From: Dimargaris cristalligena
Taxonomy: Eukaryota; Kickxellomycota; Dimargaritomycetes; Dimargaritales; Dimargaritaceae
Direction: 5' to 3'
Assembly: GCA_027576995.1 (NCBI GenBank)
Contig: JANBQC010000183.1
Location: 1-46,017, forward strand
Length of the DNA stretch: 46,017 bases
This document shows, one piece after another, positions 20,715 through 31,765 of this stretch; position 1 is the first letter of the stretch; each line of letters starts with the position of its first letter. Under the pieces are notes generated by a model. The model ran no database searches. It had not been told where the DNA came from and saw only the letters and a program-made list of their open reading frames with translations. The position numbers and the translations under genes are program-made.

Positions 20715-21939
20715 ATGCAGTACGGTAGTCTCCAGGAATTCTGCGCCCAACCGAGCTCACCAATTTGCAATATTTTTGCCCTTCGTCCTCCGGCCAAATG
20801 TATCATCATGGGCGAGTCCATCAGCGGGGGTACCGTACGACTAGTTAACATCGGGGATTTCGTCATCTCAACCCTGTCCATAATCATTATCGCGTATGTC
20901 TGCTTCCGTATCAAGGGCAAGCTATCGGGGGTTGGGCGGCAAGAGTTTTCGTACATCTACCTTCTCTATACCGGGGTGCTAGTCTGCCAAATTCTCTCGA
21001 TAGATTGGGACTTCAAAGACGTCAGCCCGTGGATTGCCTGTATTCACGTGGCACTTACCATAGCTACTTTCTGGTGCCTCCTTCTTAATGCTCTAATCGC
21101 ATTTCAGATATTCCCGGACGGAAGTCGCGTGTCCCTCACGGTGCTACTCATGAGTACCTTTCTGGTTTTCGTGGGTAGCCTCTACATTACTCTTGACACC
21201 CGCATCGGTCTCACTAGCGCTCTATTACCGTTGGATGGCCGAGGGGGACTCGTTTCCCCCGCCTTGTTTACCCTGTACATTACGTTTCCATTGGTGGCCA
21301 TTAGTGTGTATCTATTCTGCCAAACCCTCTTGGTGCTCTGGTTTCTAACGATTCGGCGGCCGCTCGGTAAGTTTATCGCGGACTTGGCCACGGCAGGGCC
21401 CTCTTGAACCTTGGGAAGTTTGCCAAGGGGGCCCTACGCATCTATAAAGCGCAGACTCCTGGCATACCACTCCACCGGTTGGGCAGTACGAACTTGACTA
21501 ACCAGTTTCTTTCTATATTACATTGTCAACATGCTTATTACTTTACCCCGGGAAAACAACAGCCTTTTTGTACGGTTCATTAGTCTGCTTTGTTCTCGGC
21601 CAGGTATTTCTTTTGCTTGTTAGCCAGCCACTGTGCGAAAGCTCCAACGAGTCGATGGACGCGCTTATGTTTACCACAGCATTCAACACAACCAGCCTGT
21701 GCCTACTTTATATTTACTGGGCCGCGGTGACTGCGGGTAAGTTGTGCGGACAATTGGTTGTAATAAGTTTAGTACCTAGCGGACATGTGGGTAAATGGCC
21801 CACCTTGGATACTTATAACTACGGGCACCTATGGCTAATAACTTCGTGGCCCAGATTGATATTTCGTGTATTGCCTCCTTTCTTCCTTACCTATGTAGAT
21901 GAGTGGGATGAATACGAAACAGTGCAGTTGAAACACTAG
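20715..21939 (+). CDS. CHS7: Chitin synthase export chaperone Chs7, 3 exons, 288 aa
   Basis: Multipass ER protein required for folding and ER exit of class IV chitin synthase (yeast Chs3). Exons 20715-21366, 21563-21736, 21899-21939; both introns are phase 1 with GTAAGT donors. The N-terminus carries the paired-cysteine pattern EFC...PICNIF and a further Cys in the PPAKC loop, as in the family. Then come about seven hydrophobic segments with the family landmarks: KLSGVGRQEFSYIYLLY after TM1, a TM segment with LLLNALIAFQIFPDG, the QTLLVLW helix followed by RRPL, and FLYGSLVCFVLGQVF across the first splice junction. The last, tiny exon gives ADEWDEYETVQLKH, corresponding to the family's C-terminal WDxIT tail. 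Slightly shorter than yeast Chs7 (about 316 aa). AATAAA lies at 22097-22102. The start at 20715 fits the family length; an acceptor-like CAG overlaps that ATG, so an upstream coding exon is a minor alternative. Confidence 0.94.
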
Positions 21940-22524
21940 CCCATGCTAAAATGAGGCATGGTCGAGCGATACGAAAAGGGGTGTCTGCAGGATTATTCAG
22001 GCCACCAGTCATATTGTTGTTAATTTATCGACCACTGAATTAGCCTGCCCGGCTGTCCGTTGACCTAATTTCACTAAGGCCGCCGCTCCAAGTGATAATA
22101 AACTGGCTGGTGTTATATTTATCTGATGGCCGAATCCCACGTTATTGGAGACCGATAGTTAGTTAAAAGATCCCGCATTCACCTATAGGTTAGGGCAGAC
22201 AATACTGGTCCCTCTAAATTAGTCAATTGGGAAATTCTTACAATCCTTTTACCCACAGGCATTGCACCAACCCCCAATCACCTAGCAATTCTATTACATT
22301 TCCCCCACGGTAAGGGGATTCCAACAAGTTTCGCATTCGTTCAGTATGACCAGGCGCTGCTCCTTTAACCCATTTCTTCCTTGCCTTACCTTCTCTTCTC
22401 TTCGCATTGCCAACCTTTCGTATTCTGCCTGTTAACCAGCCGCGCTTTTTTTGTCTGATTTAAACCCCATTAGCCCAACCTTTATTTCCCTCCATTGCCC
22501 GCCCTCACACCCAAGTTCTTGAAA
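21940..22524. other. CHS7 3' flank and BOL2 promoter
   Basis: Holds the CHS7 poly(A) signal AATAAA (22097-22102) and, from about 22370, a pyrimidine-rich leader (TCTTCTCTTC type) running into the BolA gene. No further gene seen. Confidence 0.6.
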
Positions 22525-22782
22525 ATGGGCGTAACCATCGAAAGTCTCAAGGAAAAGATCACCAAGGAGCTTGCGGCCGAGCATGTCGAGGTCAAGGACC
22601 TTTCCAGCGGCTGTGGACAGAATTTCGAAGTCATCATCGTGTCCCCGAAGTTTGAGGGTAAACGGCTGCTGCAGCGTCACACCCTGGTCAACACCGCTCT
22701 GAAAGACGAAATCGATTCTATCCATGCCTTTTCGCAAACCACCCTGACCCCCGCCGAGTGGGCCACTAAGCAGGCCAAGTAA
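22525..22782 (+). CDS. BOL2: BolA2-type protein (Fra2/Bol2), 85 aa
   Basis: Small intronless gene. BolA2/Fra2 partners cytosolic monothiol glutaredoxins (Grx3/4) in a [2Fe-2S] complex that delivers iron status to the fungal iron regulator and takes part in cytosolic Fe-S trafficking. The protein covers the whole BolA fold: an N-terminal helix ending in AAEHVEVKDLS, the signature SGCGQNFEVIIVSP with the group-specific Cys30, KFEGKRLLQRHTLVN, and DEIDSIHAFSQTTLTPAEW with the invariant His67. The Cys and His are the expected cluster ligands. No mitochondrial presequence is visible, favouring the cytosolic Bol2 class over mitochondrial Bol1/Bol3. The frame opens upstream at a TTG, but the ATG at 22525 is the family-consistent start. 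Confidence 0.95.
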   Translation: MGVTIESLKEKITKELAAEHVEVKDLSSGCGQNFEVIIVSPKFEGKRLLQRHTLVNTALKDEIDSIHAFSQTTLTPAEWATKQAK

Positions 22783-24425
22783 ATCACCTATCCAACCGCG
22801 ATTACACCAACTAAACCATGTTTTATTATTATCCTTACCTGGGCAGGCTACCCTTTTAAATACCGGTCTAATAGTATTATATTTATTGAGCACGAGTGGA
22901 CTTTAAAATTGCGTGTGCGTGGAGGGGGAGGGGTGCACTTTGACAAACAGTGATGTACCGGGAAATTAAAATAGAATCAGCTAGTTGAAACCGCACAATG
23001 TTATGGGGCATTTGGTCCGAAATAAAACTGGCCTATCCAGGCTCCCCTAATAGGACCTAAAGGGAACTGTTAAGGCCAGTGGCGAGTGGGCCAGGTTGAT
23101 ATGCGAATATATGTACTTCAAGGAGACAATTGTCATTAATGCTTCCTGCGGATGCGATAGCTAAAACATAGTTGGCCAACCGAACCCCCCAGCGCCCCAA
23201 AATGGGACAGTGCCTATCGTTTAGCCGGCGGCCCGGGACTGCCCCAGCTTTGTTCACCGGGTCCTCTCAGGACTCATCGGGGCCGGCCTGTTATTAAGCC
23301 AATATTAATAGACACCAGCCCCTAACAAGCGCATCTCTACCCTGCCCTCGCTTATATATTTATTCACAAAAAGGGAAGGCTATCATCGGAAGGGCGAGGT
23401 CGGGGACCTTCGTCGAATTTAACGCAAAGTGCGGCTCCTCTGGCCTCGGAAATCCATGCTAGTCCACTGACCAATATTAAAGGAGGAGGTGTAAAGGGTG
23501 GCGGATCCTGGGCCCGAGGGCTTAGGGAAAATTAAATCCTCCCAACGAAGAGGGACTGGGGTCACTGTGCCAAATCATTTACAGCACCTCTAATCCATTA
23601 TGCTGGATTGCCCTTGCTATACTTTGAAAACCCCCTTGGCGGTCTTTGGTCAAGTGTAGAAAATTATCGGGTGCCTGGAAACCCCATACTGTTATGTTAG
23701 TCATCCAACAAGCTCTTAGATCCGTCCGTACCGGCCACTTTCAGCAGATGAGGCGGCACAGGCCATGTATGTTCACTAGAGGTTTACGTGAAGGAAGGTG
23801 CGAATACAAAATAAACCTCTCAGATAATATAGTCGCCCTATAAAATGATTGAACGTTTACCGTTGAACAGCTTTGTTGAGCCATTGGGCCAACCACAGTG
23901 AACAGTTTGGCTGTATTCTCTCTCCAATTCTTTCTTTATTCTACCCTTGCCCTCTTTCCCTTCTTCCATTCTATGGTACACGGGCAGTGAACCGGGTCCC
24001 GACGGGTGGGCCCCTCTGCGGCCGTAGGATACGTTCCCGTAGGTTCAACGATGGCCGTGGACCAGTGCCTTGGCCTTTTCTTAGTAGAGGAAGCGGTGAA
24101 ATGGCGGCCGTCTATGAAAGATATATATATAATATAAGCCGATGGCAGGACCGCCCACTTCATCTCCTTACCTCTACAATACTTTGCCATTTTTCCTTGA
24201 CCACACAGTCTCAAATTCTCCCACAATACAATACTATTTACATACTCTGTAGGTACTATAGTTGAGTTGTTTTCTTGCAATATTGTTTCCAGCTCTTCCG
24301 CGTGCCTGGTTTTCTCAAAGAAGTGTCGACGACTTCTGCCCTTAATTATTACTAACCTTCCAACCGCCTGTCTTTTGCCCGACACCTTCGTACTATCTAC
24401 TGTCCTTGCCAACCAGTAAACGACT
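22783..24425. other. Intergenic, no gene seen
   Basis: Mixed-composition DNA with AATAAA near 23021. A 168-codon minus-strand frame (24442-23936) runs antisense through the promoter and start of the secreted-protein gene; it has no domain and reads as chance. The last 150 nt before 24426 are pyrimidine-rich and likely hold the promoter and leader of the secreted-protein gene. Confidence 0.5.
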
Positions 24426-25283
24426 ATGTATCGCCCCACCAACTCTCGGGTCTGGACTTTAGTAGCCCTTTTTAGTTTAGTCGCCTTGGGTACTACGCAT
24501 CCCCTCCCCTACCCTCAAGATGTCGCGGCTACCGACAGTCTGGCCTCAACGACTATGCCCACTCTAATAGACCCGGTTCAGGTGGATAACCCCGAGGTGG
24601 CTGACCTGGTGTCGGAGAACACTGTCGATCCCACTACCACCACCTCCGTCTATTCGCCGGGAACACTCACGACCACATCTATTCCCGAGACAGTGGTGAC
24701 CCCCCCACCCAGCCTTGAAGTCAAGGTGGTGGAGCCTGTGGTAGCAGCACCCCTAGCCATCGCTGATACAGACAGTACTCTTAATCCAACAGCCCCCGTA
24801 GCCGCTGCTTTATCTGACACCACGGCGGCCTTGCCATCGGCTACCTCGACCATCATACTCACTTCGGAATCGCAAAGTACCTCCTCTGCTGAATTGACAT
24901 CGGCCACATCGACCATTACACTGACCTCCGATACGCAGGCTACCGCCGCGTTGGAAACTAGCTTGTCAAGCGATACCGTCCCCGCCACCACGGAGGGCGC
25001 CGTTAAAATTAGCGAAGGCGGCGCAAACGAGCAAGCCCCGCAGTGCTCCAGCGTGACCACACTTCGCAATACCGATCTCCTTCTGTTCCATAAGATTGTC
25101 ATCTGCAAAGATACGCTGGCCACCCGCCTAAACAACGGAGAGCAGGTCAAACTGCCCACGGTCAGTTTGCTGGCCCCGACTTTGAGTTCTGGGCTATTGG
25201 ATTGTATTACTTCCATTGACACCTACCATGCCCTCGAAATGCATCCCGAAAAGTTCGACTGCGCTCAGGTATTCCCGGCCTAA
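24426..25283 (+). CDS. Secreted Ser/Thr-rich protein with four-Cys C-terminal domain, 285 aa
   Basis: Intronless. A signal peptide (VWTLVALFSLVALGTTH, about residues 9-25) is followed by about 180 residues rich in Thr, Ser, Pro, Ala and Val with few charges, a probable O-mannosylated stalk. Inside it a motif is duplicated: SATSTIILTSESQ (138-150) and SATSTITLTSDTQ (159-171), 21 residues apart. The C-terminal domain (about 205-285) is different: compact, Leu-rich, with exactly four cysteines (C207, C227, C260, C279), which would suit two disulfides, and motifs LLLFHKIVICKDTLATRL and LLDCITSIDTYHALEMHPEKFDC. No GPI-type hydrophobic tail, so probably secreted or bound to the wall through sugar chains. 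I do not recognise the domain. It could be a wall protein or a secreted interaction protein; function unassigned. Confidence 0.82.
   Translation: MYRPTNSRVWTLVALFSLVALGTTHPLPYPQDVAATDSLASTTMPTLIDPVQVDNPEVADLVSENTVDPTTTTSVYSPGTLTTTSIPETVVTPPPSLEVKVVEPVVAAPLAIADTDSTLNPTAPVAAALSDTTAALPSATSTIILTSESQSTSSAELTSATSTITLTSDTQATAALETSLSSDTVPATTEGAVKISEGGANEQAPQCSSVTTLRNTDLLLFHKIVICKDTLATRLNNGEQVKLPTVSLLAPTLSSGLLDCITSIDTYHALEMHPEKFDCAQVFPA
24837..24938 (+). repeat. In-gene tandem duplication (21-codon period)
   Basis: Two imperfect copies of a 13-codon block, each beginning TCGGC(T/C)AC(C/A)TCGACCAT, lie 63 nt apart within the Ser/Thr-rich stalk of the secreted protein. Differences are mostly silent or Ser/Thr, Glu/Asp and Ile/Thr swaps, as expected for an older duplication under composition constraint. 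Confidence 0.65.
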
Positions 25284-27567
25284 TTGACCGGATAGTTGCC
25301 ATGCATGTGCGAAGAGGATTAGCAGGGCCCACTGCGCTTCCCTTTTCTCCTAATTTCTACTGTAATGACTTAATCAATTTACCCCTTTTTTTAATTGATT
25401 TTCCCTATCGTTGCCGGACTTCCTCAAAGGCATTTTTTTCTACCTCTTAAACCGACCCTTTTGCTGTAACGGGTCCCGTCAAACTAACGATTTTTTTTAA
25501 ACCCGTGTTTCTCTTCACATAGGTTTACTACTTCAGTAATATGCAAACTATATAAATATATAATTCATTTCAATTTAATGTATTTGCCGGTAGGTCTACA
25601 GCGACCCATATTCCATGAATTCCCCCTCCGATGGATAGTCATACGTTACTATGTGTTCAGATTGGCTTTTTTCGTATATTTCAATGTATTAGTAGATTTA
25701 TACCCAAGATTCCACCAAATTTCACCCCCAGTGGAGTATATAGTCGGCGTCTATTTGTATACACACATTTTACTTTAGAAGTGGAGACGCAGTCTCCAGG
25801 AGTGAGGAGGGGTTTCACACTGGTTATATTATATATTCGCGCTGGCGCCCTAGTCGGTTCGAGGTGATAGCCAATCGCTATGTTTAAACATTACATTTTC
25901 TGGAATCGAATCTCGTAAAACCAGGCCAGCCGGGATATATTATACGTGGCACGTTATAGCTCAGGTGTCAGGTCGCCGTATATTTTTTAACGGCCAGTGC
26001 TTCTACTCACCGAAACCTAGTTGTAGTCATAGCGCGGGTTGCAAAATGGCTATTAAAAAGTTTCGGTGGTAAATCTGGCAAACCTCGCATGGTATGGATG
26101 CAGTTTTATTAGGCCTGCCTTTTGAGGTGAATGTTGTGTTTTTGAACACCAACCTCCTGTCAAACAACGTCCACATGATGTCCCGGAGACCATAAACAGC
26201 GCACATGGGTAATATTCATTCCGATCCTACTCTATTATTATATGGGAAAAGTCGGAAAACTCATTGGATTCCATTTGGCACTATATTTGTTGGTCCAGCT
26301 GGGTAGTCCAGCAGATGGGAGTCCTCTTGGCAGTCTTCCATGTATTTTTCTATTTCATATGGGGTTGAAAGTCGCCTGATGTATGATTTGGTCTAGACAG
26401 GTAAGAGCGAAGGAAGAGGCGTGCGACTTAAACAAGCACTACTACGATGGCCGCTTAGCCCTGGCCAGTATTACTTGATTGGTTTGGCGAGCCTGTCCTA
26501 TCCTATTCCTCTATACCCCCGCAACAGTGGGGTCTCCGCGACCAGCGATTGAGTCCACCTGAAAAAGGTTGGAAGGATTGTCATTCCTTCGGAGTCAAGG
26601 TGGCGATCATTTCCCCATTCAACATGGGGCTTGGGGCTATAGTCCCAGACAAGATTTGACCTACTAGGCCAGCTCCAGAGGAATTATTAACTTAGTGGGT
26701 TGCCTTTCCAATGGTGTTGTATGGCTTGCCGAAGTGAACCATCTGCCTTCGTTTGGCCGATTAAGGAAACCCCTTTTCAACCCACTATTCGCATTTTCGG
26801 ATTCTCGAACCACAATAGGACCAGAGCGAATCCTTTTTTTCCGAAAAGACGACATATTTTTCACTGTTGGCCCCTGCCGCTAATTCCACCACCTTACCAT
26901 GTATATTCATTACCAGCGCCCTATTATCTTGGAGTGTAATTGGGCTCATTTGAGAACTCAAGCAGTGGATAGGTAGGTGGAGGAAAGGGCGATCTGGTTG
27001 TCCAGATTATACACCCACCATAATAAATACAACCCCCGGCGCTCATTAATGGTAGTTATATTGGACCCACTCCCCATTTATTCTGCCACATTCCTTTTTT
27101 GTATACATAACGATTCCCTTACTATCTTGTTACTACATATTTGGTCTACCTGTTCTTACTAAAAAAACCGTATCCCTTTTCCCCTCCTTTATACACATTA
27201 AATAAAGTGTAGTGTGTGGGCCCTACTGGTCTATTTCCCAAGTTATAATAATTTATTCGCTGGCCTGAAGGGCCGCTTAATTAACCTATTCCATATTTTC
27301 CGCTATTATATACCTCCATATTGGCTAGAGTGCCCTTTCATACTTCTACTCCATACTATTCTTAGCGTTAGTGGGCCAAGCCGCCAGATTTATACACGTC
27401 ACCGTACCGATGCCAATTATTTAAAGCCCATTCCTTTCGTCAATATATTTTACTTCCACAGAACCCGGCTCTTTATCCGGAAAACGACTATTTGAGCTTT
27501 TCGACCCATTATACTTAAAGGCCCAACCTGACCTGCGTTTTACTTATCTATTTTGTCATTAGAAATA
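25284..27567. other. 2.3-kb intergenic, no gene seen
   Basis: AT-rich with T-runs (25387, 25488). Frames of 60-93 codons at 25578-25778, 26664-26939 and 27214-27495 are rich in Tyr/Phe/Ile codons produced by base composition and show no family features. The 3' end must include the promoter of the RING-H2 gene. Confidence 0.5.
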
Positions 27568-28575
27568 ATGCTGCCCGTTAAAATTTTCAGTCTATTTGTG
27601 TATTTAGTTGGGGTTGCCTCAGCCTCCCATTACCACGAACACAACCCACCACCAAGCCGTTCAACAAGGAGGTTTAATTACAATCCTCCTCCAAGTTACA
27701 TTGAAGGTCAGCTGAGTCGGCGAAGGCCCTCCCACGCGGATTTGCTCGCCAATGAACACTTTGTAGAACCTACCAGCCCGGTACATCTTCACCACCGCAC
27801 CCTTGCGAAGCGTGACGCCATGTTCGGCTCCGACTATTCCCAACAGGACAGTGAGTCCTCCAGAGTAGCGATGATTATAGTCGGTAGCCTGGGGGGAGTG
27901 TTTGGGCTCATTGTCGTCGTCTTGGTTGCTCGCTGCATTCTCAGACTCCGCCGCCGCCAGGACCGTGCCCGAGCCCGGGCCGAACGTCGACGCCAGGGTA
28001 TCGAGTCTCTCTCTTCGCGCGTAGGCCGCTCACGTCGACATCCTCTAGACCCCCAATTATTAGTGTATTTACCCATTATTGATACGAAGCGAACCGATGT
28101 GTCCAGTCTAGAACAGCCGGCCGACACCGCCGAGGTGGACGAGATACCCGACGATGATACCAGTGGGATGGAAATAGATTTAGGCGAAAGTTCGCTTTCG
28201 ATGCAGTCCGGCCCTATCACACCCATGCTCGTTCCCACAAGCACGCATCCCACGGGTAACCTAAGCGCCGTGGATGAAAAAATGTCCGTTAGGATTATAG
28301 GCACTGGTACGTCGCCCACCACTTCAAATGTACATGAAGCCTGTGCGATATGCATCGATTATATTACCAAGGGCCAGAAACTTCGACAGCTGCCCTGCAA
28401 GCATCTTTACCATGTGGAATGCATTGACCAGTGGCTGGTTGATAAGTCGGCCACCTGCCCCCTATGCAAATTCAACGTAGCCAAACACTGCATTGCCAAA
28501 GCCGGCCCCCGTTATCGTTCTCCTCCACGAAAAAAGTCCCCCCAACCAATCCCCGATTTAGCTCCGGCCATGTAG
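27568..28575 (+). CDS. Membrane-anchored RING-H2 E3 ubiquitin ligase, 335 aa
   Basis: Intronless. The ATG at 27568 gives a good signal peptide (MLPVKIFSLFVYLVGVASA); the frame opens five codons upstream only at a TTG. The lumenal region (20-98) is His/Pro/Arg-rich. One TM helix (about 101-123, AMIIVGSLGGVFGLIVVVLVARC) precedes a strongly basic stretch LRLRRRQDRARARAERRR. The cytoplasmic part has an acidic linker (DEIPDDDTSG) and then a complete C3H2C3 RING-H2 finger at residues 259-300: C259/C262, C277, H279, H282, C285, C297/C300, with the Ile after the second Cys and the Trp (QWLVDK) that contact E2 enzymes. A Pro/Lys-rich tail follows. This architecture belongs to the PA-TM-RING/ATL-like ligases of endomembranes, though no protease-associated domain is evident; substrate unknown. 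AATAAA at 28709-28714. Confidence 0.92.
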   Translation: MLPVKIFSLFVYLVGVASASHYHEHNPPPSRSTRRFNYNPPPSYIEGQLSRRRPSHADLLANEHFVEPTSPVHLHHRTLAKRDAMFGSDYSQQDSESSRVAMIIVGSLGGVFGLIVVVLVARCILRLRRRQDRARARAERRRQGIESLSSRVGRSRRHPLDPQLLVYLPIIDTKRTDVSSLEQPADTAEVDEIPDDDTSGMEIDLGESSLSMQSGPITPMLVPTSTHPTGNLSAVDEKMSVRIIGTGTSPTTSNVHEACAICIDYITKGQKLRQLPCKHLYHVECIDQWLVDKSATCPLCKFNVAKHCIAKAGPRYRSPPRKKSPQPIPDLAPAM

Positions 28576-28708
28576 CACCGCCGGCTCGTCGTATTTGTTG
28601 CAATAGTGACTTGGGTTATTTCCCAGCATCGAGGCTATGCTGATGATCTTGACAGGGGCTCTCTATACACTCCCATTGATAATCCCCATGCGTTTCGTAT
28701 AACTTGTG

Positions 28709-28714
28709 AATAAA
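28709..28714 (+). terminator. AATAAA poly(A) signal of RING-H2 gene
   Basis: Canonical hexamer 134 nt after the stop codon. Confidence 0.6.
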
Positions 28715-30762
28715 TACTTCTTTAATTAACCACAAGCCAATACACTTGCTTTTCAAAGTCCTTCTCTACCACGTAGGTCGAGTTGGTCATTTTTAAGTAT
28801 ACATTAATTCCTTTATTGAGGTATAGAGAGCTCAGAGCGATATGCATTATTTTTTCGACTTTTCCTGTATTCATCAGTTGGCCGGTTGGAGCTGTAACTA
28901 TTCACCACCTATTTGTCGGGAGTGATTCTAGTATGAGAGCCCAGCGGCGTGTTCTCGTTGGCGGAGCCGGGAGACGGTTCGGGTTCCGGGTGATCGACCT
29001 TGCCCAACGGCTACCCTTATTATGCCGGAAGAAGAGTTGACAGACAGATTTATGACCTATTTTGGTCCGAAATAACCCAGGGTTTTAACTAGAACTAGCC
29101 TCGATGATCGGCTTAATGATTTGCGTCATTTTACCATTTATATATTGCTAGGCGATCATTATATCCCACTGTCTACACAAGGTCGTTCCGTTATGGGTAG
29201 AAATATGAGGATTCTTATCAAAATCTACTTATCAAAGCATACATCAGATGCGAGGAGGGAGGGGCATCTAAAGAAGTTCGTAATAACTTATAAATCATCA
29301 ATGGTTTAGGAAGGAACGCTTAGAAATAAATAAATACGTCGAGCGTTACGTAGTGCAGTGGTGAATCGCTAAAGATAGAGCTCCTGAGTAGATCATACAT
29401 TAGTTCTCCTAAATAAGCAAGCTACTTTGGCTAGATCTATTTTCAGTAATCTGCCGTATCTGCTTGCAATTGCATTTCTCTATTACCTCCCGTTTCACTT
29501 TGACTAATATGGGAGATACTAAGCCTGGTTGCATAGCAAAACATATAGCTTGACGAGACAGGTAACGCTGGTTAAAACGATATCCCGTAGATTTCTAAAC
29601 TACATATCATTGAAAGTTCTATACAGTTCTGTAGACAATCAACCGTAGGAATATTTTCGGGTTTCAATTTCACCTCCCGTGACGAAAACATTGGTACTGG
29701 ATTTCCACTTTAGGTATGGGCTACTGTTTCGCGGATCATTGGGGAAAATAGGATCGGCCAATACTACCTACTTGGGCAGTTAGATCATAGCCCCGGTTGA
29801 TGAATACCTCTGCCTATAACCTTGATCAAGTACTACTTTAGGGAGAAAAACACTGAACGATCTGTGAGTTAGGCCATTGGTACGTTGGAAAGATTCATCA
29901 CAGATAAAGAAGCCCGTTGTATGTCCTTGAAAATGGTGTAATGCTGCGACTCCGTTGAAATTTTTAGCCAGTATTCGATATTGTAATTAACCCAGAATTA
30001 TTGATTAGACCATCCCGACAAACTAGTTAGTTATGGATATTGTCGGCTTATTTCTATGTCATCTGGGTTCACTCCGTCGACCTTGTAAAATATATAGCCT
30101 TGGGCTGGCGACCGAAACCCAGCCTATTTGTTCAACCACTTTAATTAATGGCGATATATTGGTATTTGAAATGAAATTCAACATAAAATAGTGTAAAGAA
30201 TCAAGCAAAATGGCGGGGTTTAGCCGGAAGTTGCGTTGGAGGCATCTCTTTACTTTGGTTAAGAGAACGCGACCCCCTAACCGGCAATGGCCCAACTCCC
30301 TTTAACCCATTTCCCGGTATATTCATCCCATGGCCTATTTTTTATTAGGGACTAATGTTCACGTTTGGCATTTGAATAATCGCGAGCTCTTTTTTGTTGT
30401 GAAGGTATTTAGTGGCTTCATTATACCGAGTCAATGGCCCGACTTTGCATGTCTAGTTTTTTTTATAGTTCGCTGTATAATAAAACAATAAAGGGTTTAT
30501 AGAATTCCTCCGGTGACAGGCGTCAAGAGATAATGTTAATGGAATTATAGCATGGTTTATAGGCCTCTTCGAGTGGACGTCTCATATGGCACAGGTAGTC
30601 CTTACAACTACAGCAAAAAGACCCCATGGAGAAATCTAAAACCTAATGTACGCCTTAGCCCATTCGTTAGTAATTTTAAAACCCCTTTCTAGTGTTGACC
30701 TACCTACGCCCTCTTTAGTTTGACCTTATTTTACCCACTTTTACTGGCTGCCCATTCCCCCC
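28715..30762. other. 2-kb intergenic, no gene seen
   Basis: AT-rich, with stop codons dense in all frames from about 29300 to 30050. Short frames at 28783-29040 and 30059-30295 show nothing recognisable. The last 60 nt form a T/C-rich leader (TTTTACTGGCTGCCCATTCCCCCC) directly before the Ctk3 start. Confidence 0.5.
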
Positions 30763-31464
30763 ATGGAGTACGACGATGACATCGATCCGTTTGAAGCTCG
30801 CCTAACATTTGTTGAAATGTTGAGCAAGGTCACCGCCAATATCCAGACCACCCAGCGGCCCGTCACTTTTGCCATGCGCCACGTTTCTTTGTACGAGGAT
30901 CTGTACCAGTGCATTCTCGAACGGATGGACGCCCTCTCCGTCGCATCCCGACTTAATCTCCTGGGCGTGATCGACGCCCTCTGCACGGTAAGCCTGGGTC
31001 GGCAGTTCAAGGACTACGCCAATCTAGTTGAACGCGACCTGGTGGCGATCTTCGAAAAAGTCATCCCCGAGGGCACCGAGGGGGACGTGAATATGGCGGA
31101 AGCTCGCAAGATTTTCGAGTCGTGGAAACGGCGGGGTCTGTTCCGCCATTCGGCCAATATGAGTAAAGTCGAGACGGAATTCAGCAAGCGCCGGCAGGGC
31201 ACGGAGCCCATCGCCGGGGAAACGACGATGCGTAATACCGACATTTTGCGCCGCATGGACGAGGACCGGGAGCGTCATAAGCGTACAAAGGAGGAAATCT
31301 GGCTCTGCATCGATGAGTCCGAAGAGGCTGAGTTTGAATCTGCCTGGGAAAACACCTCCGATTTAAGTCCAGAGGACGCCCGGGTCATTCAGGAGGAAAA
31401 TCGCAACTATATCCCCAAGTATCCGTGGCGGGAGGATTTTACTCAGTACCTACCTGCTGTATAA
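30763..31464 (+). CDS. CTK3: CTD kinase subunit gamma, Ctk3-like, 233 aa
   Basis: Non-catalytic subunit of the CTDK-I complex (Ctk1 kinase, Ctk2 cyclin, Ctk3; Lsk1/Lsc1/Lsg1 in fission yeast), which phosphorylates Ser2 of the RNA polymerase II CTD repeats during elongation. Intronless. Residues about 6-140 form a CID-like helical domain: IDPFEARLTFVEMLSKV, RPVTFAMRHVSLYEDLYQCILE, ASRLNLLGVIDALC and DYANLVERDLVAIFEKVIP, then ARKIFESWKRRGLF, a pattern shared with CTD-interacting domains and diagnostic when combined with the N-terminal DPFEARL motif. The C-terminal third holds the Ctk3 tail (RRMDEDRERHKRTKEEIW) and ends YPWREDFTQYLPAV. Size is close to fission yeast Lsg1 (about 218 aa). Expected nuclear. 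AATAAA at 31515-31520; convergent with the kinase gene. Confidence 0.92.
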   Translation: MEYDDDIDPFEARLTFVEMLSKVTANIQTTQRPVTFAMRHVSLYEDLYQCILERMDALSVASRLNLLGVIDALCTVSLGRQFKDYANLVERDLVAIFEKVIPEGTEGDVNMAEARKIFESWKRRGLFRHSANMSKVETEFSKRRQGTEPIAGETTMRNTDILRRMDEDRERHKRTKEEIWLCIDESEEAEFESAWENTSDLSPEDARVIQEENRNYIPKYPWREDFTQYLPAV

Positions 31465-31765
31465 TCCATTACTCTTGATCCGATTGAGGGGCCTTTTCGA
31501 GTTGTACAGTAGTCAATAAATAAATCAAAGTATTTCGCCTGGTCAATATAGGTCTGTAATCACCCGGTGAATTAATTGCTCCCGCTTTTTATTACAGCTT
31601 ATTTGGTTAATATAGCGCCGAATGCGTTGCAGTTCACCCCCCTCCCCAATATGCTAAATTAGCCAATTACGATTTAGTTTAGGTCCGGACGAGTTGGCAG
31701 TCAATCAGGGACTCGGTTATCGTATAGAGAAACATACTATACTGTTACTTATTGGTATAGCACGC
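31465..31765. terminator. Convergent 3' region between CTK3 and GCK kinase
   Basis: Only 301 nt separate the two stop codons. A plus-strand AATAAA lies at 31515-31520 (CTK3) and a minus-strand AATAAA at 31588-31593 (kinase, about 170 nt after its stop), so the two 3' ends approach to within tens of bases. Confidence 0.6.

Noticed and set aside
22432..22893. 153-codon minus-strand frame over BOL2
   Set aside because: It is the antisense shadow of the conserved BolA gene.
23936..24442. 168-codon minus-strand frame
   Set aside because: Runs antisense through the promoter and first codons of the well-supported secreted protein; no domain or splice signals.
24650..25222. 190-codon minus-strand frame over the secreted protein
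   Set aside because: Antisense shadow; its Ser/Val/Ala-rich content mirrors the Thr/Ser codons of the sense gene.
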